Virus record (IMG/VR): IMGVR_UViG_3300033182_000535 | Location: 1-46,851 of that record | Strand: one strand, 5' to 3' | Length of the DNA stretch: 46,851 nucleotides | Source of the DNA: a virus | Shown: positions 35,834-43,968 of the stretch, piece by piece | Position numbering within the stretch: position 1 is the stretch's first letter | Layout: every line of letters begins with the position of its first letter | Notes under the pieces: model-generated | Told to the model about the DNA's origin: nothing | Databases searched by the model: none | Seen by the model: only the letters and a program-made list of their open reading frames with translations | Program-made: the position numbers and the translations under genes

Positions 35834-36896
35834 TACAATAGAACTGCATCTGCGTAGTCACACAGGCGACTTGTTGCCTGTGTATATTAACGTCTATGAT
35901 AATAGTTTATCACGTAAGTGGCTTGCAGCATTAAACGATATTTTAAAACGTAAATTACATCTAGAAAAAAACTATTGTTTTTTGGGGTTTGCCGGTGGCG
36001 ACCGTAACGGCGAACAACTAGTTCAGGAAATTAACAGTGTAATTGAGTATATTAATCGGTCAGACCTGGACTATGAAATTCAAGATCATTTTACACTTGA
36101 AAATTCTCTAACAACAGAAATCTCAGAGGTAGATGGAAAAGAGCGTATTACAGTTAACCACGAGCATTTTAATAATTTACATCGTTACTTTGAAGACTTA
36201 GAAGGAACGACGCAGAATCCATCGAAGCATGCGCTATCAGCAACTCCAGAACAAAAATGGTACATCAGACAGACTAATCTGTTGTGTCATGAATTTGAAA
36301 GTTGGGCGTTAAGTTACGGCAAACAGCGTCATTTGCCCGAATGGCAACGGCCAAGTCAACTTATGTGTTGGATTAATGCACCTAAGTTTGAGTTGACTGA
36401 TGAAGACTTTGAGTTATTTGGTGTTGACACTATTGCTAGACCAATGGGCGGAGTGTTTGTTGGTGTTAATAAAGCCGTGGGAAAACACCACTGGGAAGTG
36501 TTTACGGACGAAGGCAGAGATTCGAGAATTGACGAGCTAACAACCACTACTCTGAGATCACAAACGCTAGCCGCAGGAGACTTTGACATTGAATGGGGTC
36601 AAGATCCAAGTGAATACGAGTTTATGAAAAAACGTCTAAGAGATTTTAGAGAATGGCTGTCCGCAAATGGGTTTGATCCTAACGACAAAAGTTTAACCAT
36701 TGGACATCCTCAAGTAGGACAAGTAGACCTAGAACGTTCGTTTGGAACTACAGATTATCAATTCATCTGGAATATTCTGTATAAGTATTTGGACGTTTAC
36801 AGTATCCGCACCTCAGATGCGTATGCTGAATTTGATTATCGCTGGAGCGATCCAGACTTTGTACAACAACAGGTAACAGCAATTGGAAAGCATTAA
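35808..36896 (+). CDS. Radical-SAM-associated hypothetical protein, paralogue B
   Basis: A 362-residue protein of no family I recognise. It has an N-terminal alpha/beta part (YINVYDNSLSRKWLAAL; CFLGFAGGDRNGEQ), then TNLLCHEFESWALSYG, LMCWINAPKFEL and GGVFVGVNKAVGKHHWEVF with an acidic stretch, and ends in an aromatic, acidic region. Landmark order matches the 33730 protein, with about 100 additional C-terminal residues. It directly follows a radical SAM gene and precedes a small basic ORF and the carbamoyltransferase. A substrate-carrying or partner role is speculative. Confidence 0.65.
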   Translation: MNGGNQLLDTIELHLRSHTGDLLPVYINVYDNSLSRKWLAALNDILKRKLHLEKNYCFLGFAGGDRNGEQLVQEINSVIEYINRSDLDYEIQDHFTLENSLTTEISEVDGKERITVNHEHFNNLHRYFEDLEGTTQNPSKHALSATPEQKWYIRQTNLLCHEFESWALSYGKQRHLPEWQRPSQLMCWINAPKFELTDEDFELFGVDTIARPMGGVFVGVNKAVGKHHWEVFTDEGRDSRIDELTTTTLRSQTLAAGDFDIEWGQDPSEYEFMKKRLRDFREWLSANGFDPNDKSLTIGHPQVGQVDLERSFGTTDYQFIWNILYKYLDVYSIRTSDAYAEFDYRWSDPDFVQQQVTAIGKH

Positions 36897-37011
36897 ACGA
36901 ATCTTAAACTGGTTTAATCCGGTTTACATTTATAATAAAATTAAACTAGAAATCCGTTATCGCAAGAAGTTAAAAGAACTTCGCAAACGCGATCCGTTTA
37001 TCTACAAATAA
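36883..37011 (+). CDS. Small basic protein (42 aa, TTG start)
   Basis: Between the paralogue B gene and the carbamoyltransferase there are about 118 bases; they are filled by a frame that starts at a TTG overlapping the upstream stop. It reads ESIKRILNWFNPVYIY and then a highly basic helix ending RKRDPFIYK. The coding look (Lys/Arg-rich amphipathic helix) and the 3-base gap to the next ATG suggest it is translated and coupled to the carbamoyltransferase. No function is known. The start codon is the weakest point; there is no ATG in frame. Confidence 0.55.
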   Translation: MESIKRILNWFNPVYIYNKIKLEIRYRKKLKELRKRDPFIYK

Positions 37012-37014
37012 AAT

Positions 37015-38520
37015 ATGAGCAATATACTAGGTGTAAGTTGTGGGTTCCACGACGCAGGTGTAGCAGTAATCAGCGATCACGGCGAGATCCTCTTTGCCTC
37101 ACATTCGGAGCGTTATAGTAAGCAAAAGCACGATGCAAACTTGTGTTCGGGCATCTTGGAAGCAGCCAAGAGCTACGGCGAAATTGATACAGTTGCTTAC
37201 TATGAAAATCACTGGCTGAAAAAATGGCGACAGTTTCGTGCGGGACAAGCCGTTGATCGCGCCCTTACTCTACGTCAGACACTAGAACCGCAGTTTGCTG
37301 GACACACGTCACTGTTAGACAAACAACTAGTATCGTTCAAACATCACAAAAGCCATGCAGCAGCAGGCTTTCAAACCTCACCATATGATGATGCAACTGT
37401 TGTAGTAATTGATGCCATTGGCGAAATGGATACCGTGAGTATTTGGCATGCACAATACAACAAAAAGGGCAAAGCCAAATATAAGCGATTGTGGACCATG
37501 CAATATCCACAGAGCATTGGATTGTTCTACAGTGCTTTTACCAAACGTGCAGGCTTGCGCCCACTAGATGAAGAATACATTCTAATGGGCATGGCTGCAT
37601 ATGGAAACGCAACATATGAATCACATATTCTAAACCGGTATGTGCAAGCACTTAACCCACCTACTTTTAAAGAAAACTTACATACTGGTGTAGAAGAGTT
37701 TATGCCTAACGTGGACTTTAAAGATAGTAATCAACAGGGTTATGATCTAGCGGCAAGCGCACAAAGTATTGTAGAACAGTTTATATACAGTATAATGTCA
37801 AAAGCCCGCAATATAGGTAAAAGCAATAACTTGGTTTACATGGGAGGCGTTGCATTAAACTGCTCTGCTAACCGCAACCTAGGACGTTATTATGATAACA
37901 TTTGGATCATGCCTAACCCGGGCGACGCTGGCAGTGCATTGGGTGCGGCTGCACTGGCATATGGTAAAAAACTACATTGGAAGGATGCGTTCTTAGGAGA
38001 ATCAATCCCGGGTGATTATCCTGTCAAGCCATTGCTGGATGAACTACTAACACGCAAGATTGTAGGTGTAGCAAGCGGACGTGCAGAGTATGGCCCTAGA
38101 GCATTGGGCACACGTTCACTACTAGCGGATCCGCGTGGTGAGTTTATTAAAGACCGTGTGAATGAAATCAAACGCAGACAGAAGTTCCGTCCGTTTGCGC
38201 CTGTAATACTAGAAGAATATGCAAATGAATACTTTGATATGCCAAATGGCTTTAAAACATCGCCCTACATGCAGGTTACTGCTACTTGTAAAGCGCCATT
38301 TGACTTTCCCGCTATTGTTCACGCTGATGGTACTAGTCGTGTTCAAACTGTTCCACGCGACGATTCAGGCATTCGGCAACTATTAGAAGCATGGTATGAG
38401 CTTACAGGCTGCCCTATGTTGTTAAACACAAGTCTAAACATTCGTGGTGAGCCAATGGTAAATGATCGTGCAGATGCAGATCGTTTTGAGAAGTTATACG
38501 GAGTTCGAGTTTGCTCATGA
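37015..38520 (+). CDS. O-carbamoyltransferase, NodU/CmcH/TobZ family
   Basis: A 501-residue enzyme of the family that transfers a carbamoyl group from carbamoyl phosphate, via an adenylate, to a hydroxyl on a sugar or related acceptor. Seen: an N-terminal Kae1-like domain with ILGVSCGFHDAGVAVI, the metal-binding HHKSHAAAGF (His110/His114), VVIDAIGEMDT (Asp133), MGGVALNCSANRNL (276-289) and NPGDAGSALGAA with Asp304. The C-terminal YrdC-like half starts near residue 345 with GRAEYGPRALGTRSLLADPR and ends with LLNTSLNIRGEPMV. It is somewhat shorter than typical members (about 550-600). It implies a hydroxyl acceptor made or attached by the neighbouring enzymes. Confidence 0.92.
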   Translation: MSNILGVSCGFHDAGVAVISDHGEILFASHSERYSKQKHDANLCSGILEAAKSYGEIDTVAYYENHWLKKWRQFRAGQAVDRALTLRQTLEPQFAGHTSLLDKQLVSFKHHKSHAAAGFQTSPYDDATVVVIDAIGEMDTVSIWHAQYNKKGKAKYKRLWTMQYPQSIGLFYSAFTKRAGLRPLDEEYILMGMAAYGNATYESHILNRYVQALNPPTFKENLHTGVEEFMPNVDFKDSNQQGYDLAASAQSIVEQFIYSIMSKARNIGKSNNLVYMGGVALNCSANRNLGRYYDNIWIMPNPGDAGSALGAAALAYGKKLHWKDAFLGESIPGDYPVKPLLDELLTRKIVGVASGRAEYGPRALGTRSLLADPRGEFIKDRVNEIKRRQKFRPFAPVILEEYANEYFDMPNGFKTSPYMQVTATCKAPFDFPAIVHADGTSRVQTVPRDDSGIRQLLEAWYELTGCPMLLNTSLNIRGEPMVNDRADADRFEKLYGVRVCS

Positions 38521-39305
38521 ATGATAAACCAATACTATTATTATTTGGCGATAGCTTTGCTGCTTCGGGCAGAGCAACTAAAAAACACGATTTTCCAAAT
38601 CAGTATTGGACCTATAATGGCGACAAGGAAACTAAAAGACCTTACATTGATATTCTCAGTGAAGATCTATTAGATGATCAGTATGACGTGCAAGTGTTTG
38701 GATTTGGCGGCATGAGTTGGTGGTACAGCCGCGGAATGCTACTTCGGCATGCTGAGTTGAATCCTGGATTCCTGGATCGGATTGAAATTGTTATTTCGGC
38801 GCATACTAGCACTACTCGGATTCCTTATATACCTGGCCAGGAGTTCAACTACAACCAGGACCACAAGTTAAAGAAAAAAATGGTTAAATGTAGATTTGAT
38901 TACGGTTTCTTTAGCTGGGCACATCCTCACTGGGCAAGAGAGTTCTCAGACATGTTTAAAGATAAGATGATGATTAATTTCTTTTGTTATGGCCCAAACA
39001 ATACCAACATAGACCTGTTTACTGGTATGCAGTGTACTACGCCGCTAGTTCAATTATCAATCGCAGAACTTGAAGGTACAAAGAAAGAAGTAGATTATCA
39101 AATAGTAAATGATAAAAGGGTAAGTCACTTTTCAACTGAGAATCATCATAACTTTGCCAAAGTATGTCATTGGGCAATTAAAAATTACAAACCAAACAGT
39201 CAGTTTGAATTTCCAACGGACAAATGGAACGTACGAAATCCTAATTATGCGAACTGGGGTCAACAAGATCGCAATGGTAACGATCTACGGTATTGGACCA
39301 AATAA
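38517..39305 (+). CDS. SGNH/GDSL-hydrolase-like protein
   Basis: 262 residues from the ATG at 38517, which overlaps the carbamoyltransferase stop (ATGA). Residues 7-14, LLLFGDSF, give the GDS block with nucleophile Ser13. VFGFGGMSWW resembles block II, and the HFSTENHHNFAK segment toward the C-terminus could supply the catalytic His. The block III Asn is not clear. SGNH proteins of this sort are esterases or O-acyltransferase partners acting on carbohydrates. The activity here is inferred and could be lost. The tight coupling with the carbamoyltransferase suggests action on the same product. Confidence 0.55.
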   Translation: MNDKPILLLFGDSFAASGRATKKHDFPNQYWTYNGDKETKRPYIDILSEDLLDDQYDVQVFGFGGMSWWYSRGMLLRHAELNPGFLDRIEIVISAHTSTTRIPYIPGQEFNYNQDHKLKKKMVKCRFDYGFFSWAHPHWAREFSDMFKDKMMINFFCYGPNNTNIDLFTGMQCTTPLVQLSIAELEGTKKEVDYQIVNDKRVSHFSTENHHNFAKVCHWAIKNYKPNSQFEFPTDKWNVRNPNYANWGQQDRNGNDLRYWTK

Positions 39306-39311
39306 AGTAGT

Positions 39312-40043
39312 ATGCAATATTGGATACATTTTTTGCCTGGAGCAGGCGGCGACGGCATTGGAAACCTGTTAAATTTTTCCACTAACGTTCGTAGTCTACA
39401 GCATGACATAGTTGATATGCCCGACAAGCGTTGGAATGTGCATCGCGAGATTGACAGAATCGTTAAATTTAATGGAATAGAGCCTGACAAATATAGTTGC
39501 TTTAGAAACAACGAGCAATTTAGAACTGCAGATGGAAATTTTCTAAGGCCGGAATATATCAACGCAGTAGACAACAATGATAACATCATAATTACATCGC
39601 ATGACGTGTTCTTAAAAAATCTAAGAGAAAGTGAGAGCCAGGAATATCTTACTAAGAACCGAATTGATATACTCTTGTATTCAAACGATTTATTTCAGAT
39701 GAGAAAGAATGCACTGGTAAAGAATTTACAGCCATTTCAAGAAGAAGAGCTAATATACGACCAAAAGTATTTGCGTTCTTACATTGACAGTTTAATGTGT
39801 AAGAATTCCCAACAATTTGATTATGTTTTTGATATAAGTGAATGGCAGGATTGGACTACGGTTAAATCGCACACAGAAATGCTTGGGTTAGATTTACCGC
39901 AAGAGGTATTCCAGGATTATATCCGCATTACAAACGGCCAGCCACTACAACACACACCGCTGCAACAAAACTATGATTGTTACGAGTCATACGTCAACAA
40001 AGAAGGAATATATGAGTACAGACAAATTTCCTGTAGAAGGTAA
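39312..40043 (+). CDS. Hypothetical protein with P-loop-like N-terminus (possible sulfotransferase-type)
   Basis: A 243-residue protein that opens with YWIHFLPGAGGDGIGNLL, a strand followed by a Gly-rich turn like the PAPS- or nucleotide-binding loop of sulfotransferase-like P-loop proteins. Other segments are DNIIITSHDVFLKNL and RIDILLYSNDLFQMRKNAL, in line with a mononucleotide-binding alpha/beta fold. The evidence for sulfotransfer is weak, as no second PAPS motif is obvious. It overlaps the following radical SAM gene by 32 bases. Confidence 0.4.
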   Translation: MQYWIHFLPGAGGDGIGNLLNFSTNVRSLQHDIVDMPDKRWNVHREIDRIVKFNGIEPDKYSCFRNNEQFRTADGNFLRPEYINAVDNNDNIIITSHDVFLKNLRESESQEYLTKNRIDILLYSNDLFQMRKNALVKNLQPFQEEELIYDQKYLRSYIDSLMCKNSQQFDYVFDISEWQDWTTVKSHTEMLGLDLPQEVFQDYIRITNGQPLQHTPLQQNYDCYESYVNKEGIYEYRQISCRR

Positions 40044-41286
40044 CACTGCTTGCTTGTTAAAGTGGGCCTGGTCCACTGTGTATCTTAACCAAGGTACTAG
40101 TGCCAGTTGCCACCGCACAGATCAAGTTGAGATTCCATTGGACAACTTTGCAAGTTTCCACAACATGCCAAACAAAGTTCGCGCCAGAGAAATGATGCGG
40201 AGAGGTGAATGGCCTCAAGAAGGTTGCCAGTACTGTGAAAAAATTGAAGCAGCAGGTGGCACAAGTGATAGACAATACCAACTACTAGCCGGACATGACT
40301 TAGATAGAACTCCTGTTGAGTTATACGATGATCCTAGTTTAAATGAAGTAGTACCTACTATACTTGAAGTATATTTTACTAATGTATGTAACATGGCTTG
40401 TTTATATTGCGGCTCGCATTTTTCAAGCAAATGGGAAGAAGAAAACAACAAGTACGGTGAGTTTAATGTTGGAACAGTACACATGGGTAACTATAAAACC
40501 AGTAACCCAAACTACGAACAACAACTTGCTGACTTCTGGCGTTACTTAGATGAAGAAGAACGATATAAGAAGATTCGTTACTATCAAATACTTGGAGGCG
40601 AACCATTCTACCAGCGTGAGTTTGAACAAAGTTTAGAGTTCTGGGAAACACACCCTAATCCAGAACTAACATTTAATATTATTACTAATCTAAAGGTACA
40701 ACCTAAAAAGTTCCGCGAGTACGTTGATCGTTTTGAAGCAATGGTAGAGCGCGGTGCGTTAAAACGATTGCAAATCACTGGCTCAATCGATGCCTGGGGA
40801 CCACAAGAAGAATATGTACGTTGGGGTTTAGACTTAACAGAATGGGAACAAAACTGGGAATATCTATTAGATAAGCCTTGGGTGGTGCAATGCGTTAATG
40901 CTGCTATTAGCCCCTTAACAATCAAAACAGCACCAGAGCTAATAGAAAAGATTAACCATTGGAATACACTACGCCCAGAGTACAATCCAATTAGCTATAG
41001 CTTCATGACTGTAATGGCACCAACTGAAATGGATCCTGCTATTTTTGGTGCAGGTGTGTTTGAAGAAGACTTTGAACGAATATTAGATATGATGACTGAG
41101 AATACCCCAACAGAGGTTCAGGCTAAAGAACACATGCGTGGTATTGTTCAACAGATAACCTCAGCGCAGCGAAATGTAGAAAAGATTAATAATCTAATTG
41201 CATACTTGGATGAAGTTGATCGCCGTCGTGATACAAATTGGCGAGAATTGTTTCCGTGGTTAAATAAGGATTGGAATGAACAGTAA
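40012..41286 (+). CDS. Twitch-domain radical SAM protein (SCHR subfamily)
   Basis: 424 residues from the ATG at 40012, chosen because AAGAAGGA lies just upstream; an in-frame ATG at 39973 would add 13 residues inside the previous gene. Twitch Cys are C14 (ACLLKW), C33 (SASCHR), C72 and C75 (CQYC); C14 to C33 spacing is 19, as in the 28099 and 29532 proteins. The core is C126-NMA-C130-LY-C133 followed by GSHFSSKW, with ILGGEPFY. The tail 'VDRRRDTNWRELFPWL' fits the shared motif. It is separated from its sister genes by the carbamoyltransferase block. Confidence 0.88.
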   Translation: MSTDKFPVEGNTACLLKWAWSTVYLNQGTSASCHRTDQVEIPLDNFASFHNMPNKVRAREMMRRGEWPQEGCQYCEKIEAAGGTSDRQYQLLAGHDLDRTPVELYDDPSLNEVVPTILEVYFTNVCNMACLYCGSHFSSKWEEENNKYGEFNVGTVHMGNYKTSNPNYEQQLADFWRYLDEEERYKKIRYYQILGGEPFYQREFEQSLEFWETHPNPELTFNIITNLKVQPKKFREYVDRFEAMVERGALKRLQITGSIDAWGPQEEYVRWGLDLTEWEQNWEYLLDKPWVVQCVNAAISPLTIKTAPELIEKINHWNTLRPEYNPISYSFMTVMAPTEMDPAIFGAGVFEEDFERILDMMTENTPTEVQAKEHMRGIVQQITSAQRNVEKINNLIAYLDEVDRRRDTNWRELFPWLNKDWNEQ

Positions 41287-41917
41287 AGAATGGACATTTG
41301 ACGTTAACGCTATTGACCATAAGGTTGCACAAGTTAACTTTGATTTTGGCAGCAATTACGAAGAAGTATTTACTGCATTAGAAGCGGAAACTGGTTGGGA
41401 ACCTTATGGTCAATATGCAGTAACACCCAATCATCGAGAAGACTGGCAAGGCTATCGTTACAAACTTTACAATCCCAATAATCCGCTACTAAAAGAAATT
41501 GTGCAGTACTTTGCTTCGGAAGAAACCAAGCGTATGGTAGTTGATGCATTGTACGCATATAAAAGTGACATGGCCGAAAAGTGGGGGATGCCAGCTGAAC
41601 AAATGTACGACAACGTAACATTACATGGCGAACTAACTAAAGATATGCCAGGGTTTGAGAATGGCATACACTGCGACTTTAGACGATTAGTTGCAACTGG
41701 AATGATATTCTTTACTAATGAAGACAACGTTGACCATGCCACACACTTCTATAGCAACCCGCAACGTGATAATCCTATTCAGATTCCATCAAACTTTGGT
41801 GAAGGTTGGTTGCATGCTAACGACTGGGATACCTGGCATGACGGTTGGAATAGAACAGATAAAGTTAGATACAGTATGCTACTAGGATTGACATTACGAC
41901 TAGCTACCGATAGTTGA
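41276..41917 (+). CDS. 2-oxoglutarate/Fe(II)-dependent oxygenase
   Basis: A 213-residue protein of the double-stranded beta-helix dioxygenase type. The iron triad is visible: H132-x-D134 (GIHCDF) and H188 (DTWHDG). R198 (KVRYSMLLGL) can bind the 2-oxoglutarate carboxylate. Such enzymes hydroxylate or desaturate amino-acid, sugar or nucleobase carbons, and are common in marine T4-like phages. It overlaps the upstream radical SAM gene by 11 bases and closes the plus-strand cassette. Its last 18 bases overlap the 3' end of the convergent minus-strand radical SAM gene. Confidence 0.8.
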   Translation: MNSKEWTFDVNAIDHKVAQVNFDFGSNYEEVFTALEAETGWEPYGQYAVTPNHREDWQGYRYKLYNPNNPLLKEIVQYFASEETKRMVVDALYAYKSDMAEKWGMPAEQMYDNVTLHGELTKDMPGFENGIHCDFRRLVATGMIFFTNEDNVDHATHFYSNPQRDNPIQIPSNFGEGWLHANDWDTWHDGWNRTDKVRYSMLLGLTLRLATDS

Positions 41918-42913
41918 CAATAAACTGGGATTGACGTTAAAGCGAGTATCATCTTTGATACTTGTATATACGTTTGTTAACAATTCTACTGCTTCTTGGT
42001 TGTTGACAATGTCATGCTCTGCAAAGTTATCCCATGTACCCCAGTCTTCGAGCCGTGCAATAGAACCATTGAAATTGTAATGCTTGCACAAGTCTACAAA
42101 GTTTTGTAAGTCCGGGTAATTATCTTTTTGCAGCACAAAATTAAGTTGTACTAACATTGGATTCTTGTCGCTTATTAGTTTAAGTTCATCTAAGTTTGCG
42201 ATTAAGTTTTTCCACTTTCCAGGGAACCTAACTTTTTCATATACATCTTCTGACCCTGCATCAATACTAACAAACACTTCAGATATGTTTGGCATCAATG
42301 GGCTCTTTTCTAAATGTTTTTTAATTAATAAGCCATTTGTGAATAGTCTAAATTTATGATTGGGTTTTGGCTGTAGATTAGCAATCAATGGACGCATAAT
42401 ATGACTTGCTAACGGATCGCCGTTGCCTGTCATAATAACTTTTAACGGCTCTTCAAACCGTTCAATTAATTTAACTGTATGGTTAACCCATTCAAGTCTT
42501 GAGTCATATTCTTGCCCACTTGAAATCATAATATGATCTTTTCGACAACTAGGACAAGTTAAGTTACAACTATGGTCAATGTTTATAGACAGTTCGTAGG
42601 TATCAAAGTTAATATCATTGTTTAATATGCCGCAGCGATCAACAGCGCAGTGCGAGAACTTCTTACAATCAATATCCTCTTGTAGTTCGCGAGCTGCTGG
42701 TGTAGACCATATATCCGCAAGTGATTCAAACTCAGATATATGTCCAACATTTACAGGAAGCCACGCTTCGCAAGCACACACAAAACAGTTGCCGTGCCAG
42801 TCAATCAATCCAACACGATGTGGACTGTTACACGAGTTGCTGATAGTATAGTTTAAATCTTTATTGCGTGGTATTTGATTGTAGCTATACTGATTGTGTG
42901 ATGCAATTGGCAT
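41900..42913 (-). CDS. Radical SAM protein with N-terminal SPASM-like Cys domain (GNGDP type)
   Basis: A 337-residue paralogue of the 27004 protein on the opposite strand. The core is C116-NLT-C120-PS-C123. The GGEP position reads GNGDP, followed by LASHIMRPL as in the paralogue. The N-terminal Cys pattern C28, C43-x2-C46-x-C48, C89-x4-C94 has exactly the same spacing as its paralogue, so a conserved auxiliary cluster is likely. It is last in a four-gene minus-strand operon. Its start shares one base with the amidinotransferase stop, so the two probably act in sequence. Confidence 0.88.
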   Translation of the reverse strand: MPIASHNQYSYNQIPRNKDLNYTISNSCNSPHRVGLIDWHGNCFVCACEAWLPVNVGHISEFESLADIWSTPAARELQEDIDCKKFSHCAVDRCGILNNDINFDTYELSINIDHSCNLTCPSCRKDHIMISSGQEYDSRLEWVNHTVKLIERFEEPLKVIMTGNGDPLASHIMRPLIANLQPKPNHKFRLFTNGLLIKKHLEKSPLMPNISEVFVSIDAGSEDVYEKVRFPGKWKNLIANLDELKLISDKNPMLVQLNFVLQKDNYPDLQNFVDLCKHYNFNGSIARLEDWGTWDNFAEHDIVNNQEAVELLTNVYTSIKDDTRFNVNPSLLSTIGS

Positions 42914-43968
42914 TAGGACAGGTAGTCTTCTAACCCGCCGCGTCTACGAATATCTTGTGTGCAACAAGATATACCACCATCCCAGAAATACTGATGACGA
43001 AGAGGACTGACGATAGGATTGATACCGTGCTTTTCGCAAAACTTAAATACTTCCGCATTTTCTGCTGAGAATATAACATTTTCTTCATCCAATACCAAAC
43101 AGTTAACATCAAACACAGTTTCGTTAATATAACCTAACCAATGTTCTAAATAGTTATTTACATAGTTGCGCATTTTATCACTAGGTGTACCACCTGTGTA
43201 ATACCATGCTTGGTCTGGACGATTAACTTCTTTAATACGTCCCATATTCTGCGCAGCAACGATACTAGGATCATTGAGCTTTAAGAAATCCCAACCAGGA
43301 AACTCGCCGGGCAAGTCTAAGTCGTCTGCGTGGTATGTTGATAGAATAACACCTGGCTTGAGGATAGCAAATACTGCATCGCCGTGTCCTTCTGTCTTCG
43401 CTTCGTGGAAACGATAGTCTTTGTCTGCTAGTACGTTTTGTTGAATCCACTTGGCTTGTTCACTGGTTAAGAACTCAGAATTATCAAAGAAGATATCCCG
43501 TCCCACACGCACAATACAACTTGCTGAACCACCATTTAAGATACAGTTTGGATCCCATCCTGTAGGGCCATGCGGATTAATTACGTTGGCGCCTTGTGCT
43601 TCGTAGTCTGCGCAAACTTCATCAAGTTCGCTCATTGATAGAACACGCAATAGTTTATCACCCAATGATATTTGCCAATCGCGCGGTGTAAGTGGTGGCA
43701 GTGGTGCACCATCACCTTGTGTTTGTGCAAGTGCAAAGTCGTCTTTGGTAACTTTTAAAACGGGACGACGAACAGTAGCGCCGTAAGTTTCAATAGTCTT
43801 TTGCAAGTTATCTAAGTCTTCTTCAGTTTCATGCATGATGCGACCTAGTTGATCGCGCACTTGTGCATCTTCGATAAAGTCAAAGTAGTCTGATGTATAG
43901 CAGCGTCCTACAATAACTTCTTCTAGTGGCTGCCAACTAGTAAAAGCGTTTACTGGTGAATCACTCAT
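42913..43968 (-). CDS. Amidinotransferase family protein (arginine:glycine amidinotransferase/StrB-like)
   Basis: A 351-residue protein of the amidinotransferase family, which moves an amidino group from arginine to an amine acceptor through a Cys intermediate. Visible are PLEEVIVGR (residues 14-22), VRVGRDIFFDNS (153-164), GHGDAVFAILKPGVIL with His195, and GGISCCTQDIRRRGGLEDYL with the presumed nucleophile Cys335. By my alignment to human AGAT, Cys407 and His303 are kept but the Asp254 position is Ser148 (GGSASC), so activity or specificity may differ. AGGA lies before the start. The start overlaps the upstream GT-B-like gene by 8 bases. Confidence 0.85.
   Translation of the reverse strand: MSDSPVNAFTSWQPLEEVIVGRCYTSDYFDFIEDAQVRDQLGRIMHETEEDLDNLQKTIETYGATVRRPVLKVTKDDFALAQTQGDGAPLPPLTPRDWQISLGDKLLRVLSMSELDEVCADYEAQGANVINPHGPTGWDPNCILNGGSASCIVRVGRDIFFDNSEFLTSEQAKWIQQNVLADKDYRFHEAKTEGHGDAVFAILKPGVILSTYHADDLDLPGEFPGWDFLKLNDPSIVAAQNMGRIKEVNRPDQAWYYTGGTPSDKMRNYVNNYLEHWLGYINETVFDVNCLVLDEENVIFSAENAEVFKFCEKHGINPIVSPLRHQYFWDGGISCCTQDIRRRGGLEDYLS

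Noticed and set aside
39973-40012. Upstream start for the radical SAM gene at 40012
   Set aside because: It would add 13 residues not resembling the sister proteins and lies deeper in the preceding gene; AAGAAGGA just before 40012 is the better ribosome site.
27004-41286. A classical RiPP cluster with a recognisable precursor peptide
   Set aside because: No adjacent short ORF with a leader/core pattern or repeated core residues was found; the small ORFs seen are either far away (23788) or basic without Cys/Ser/Thr-rich core (36883).
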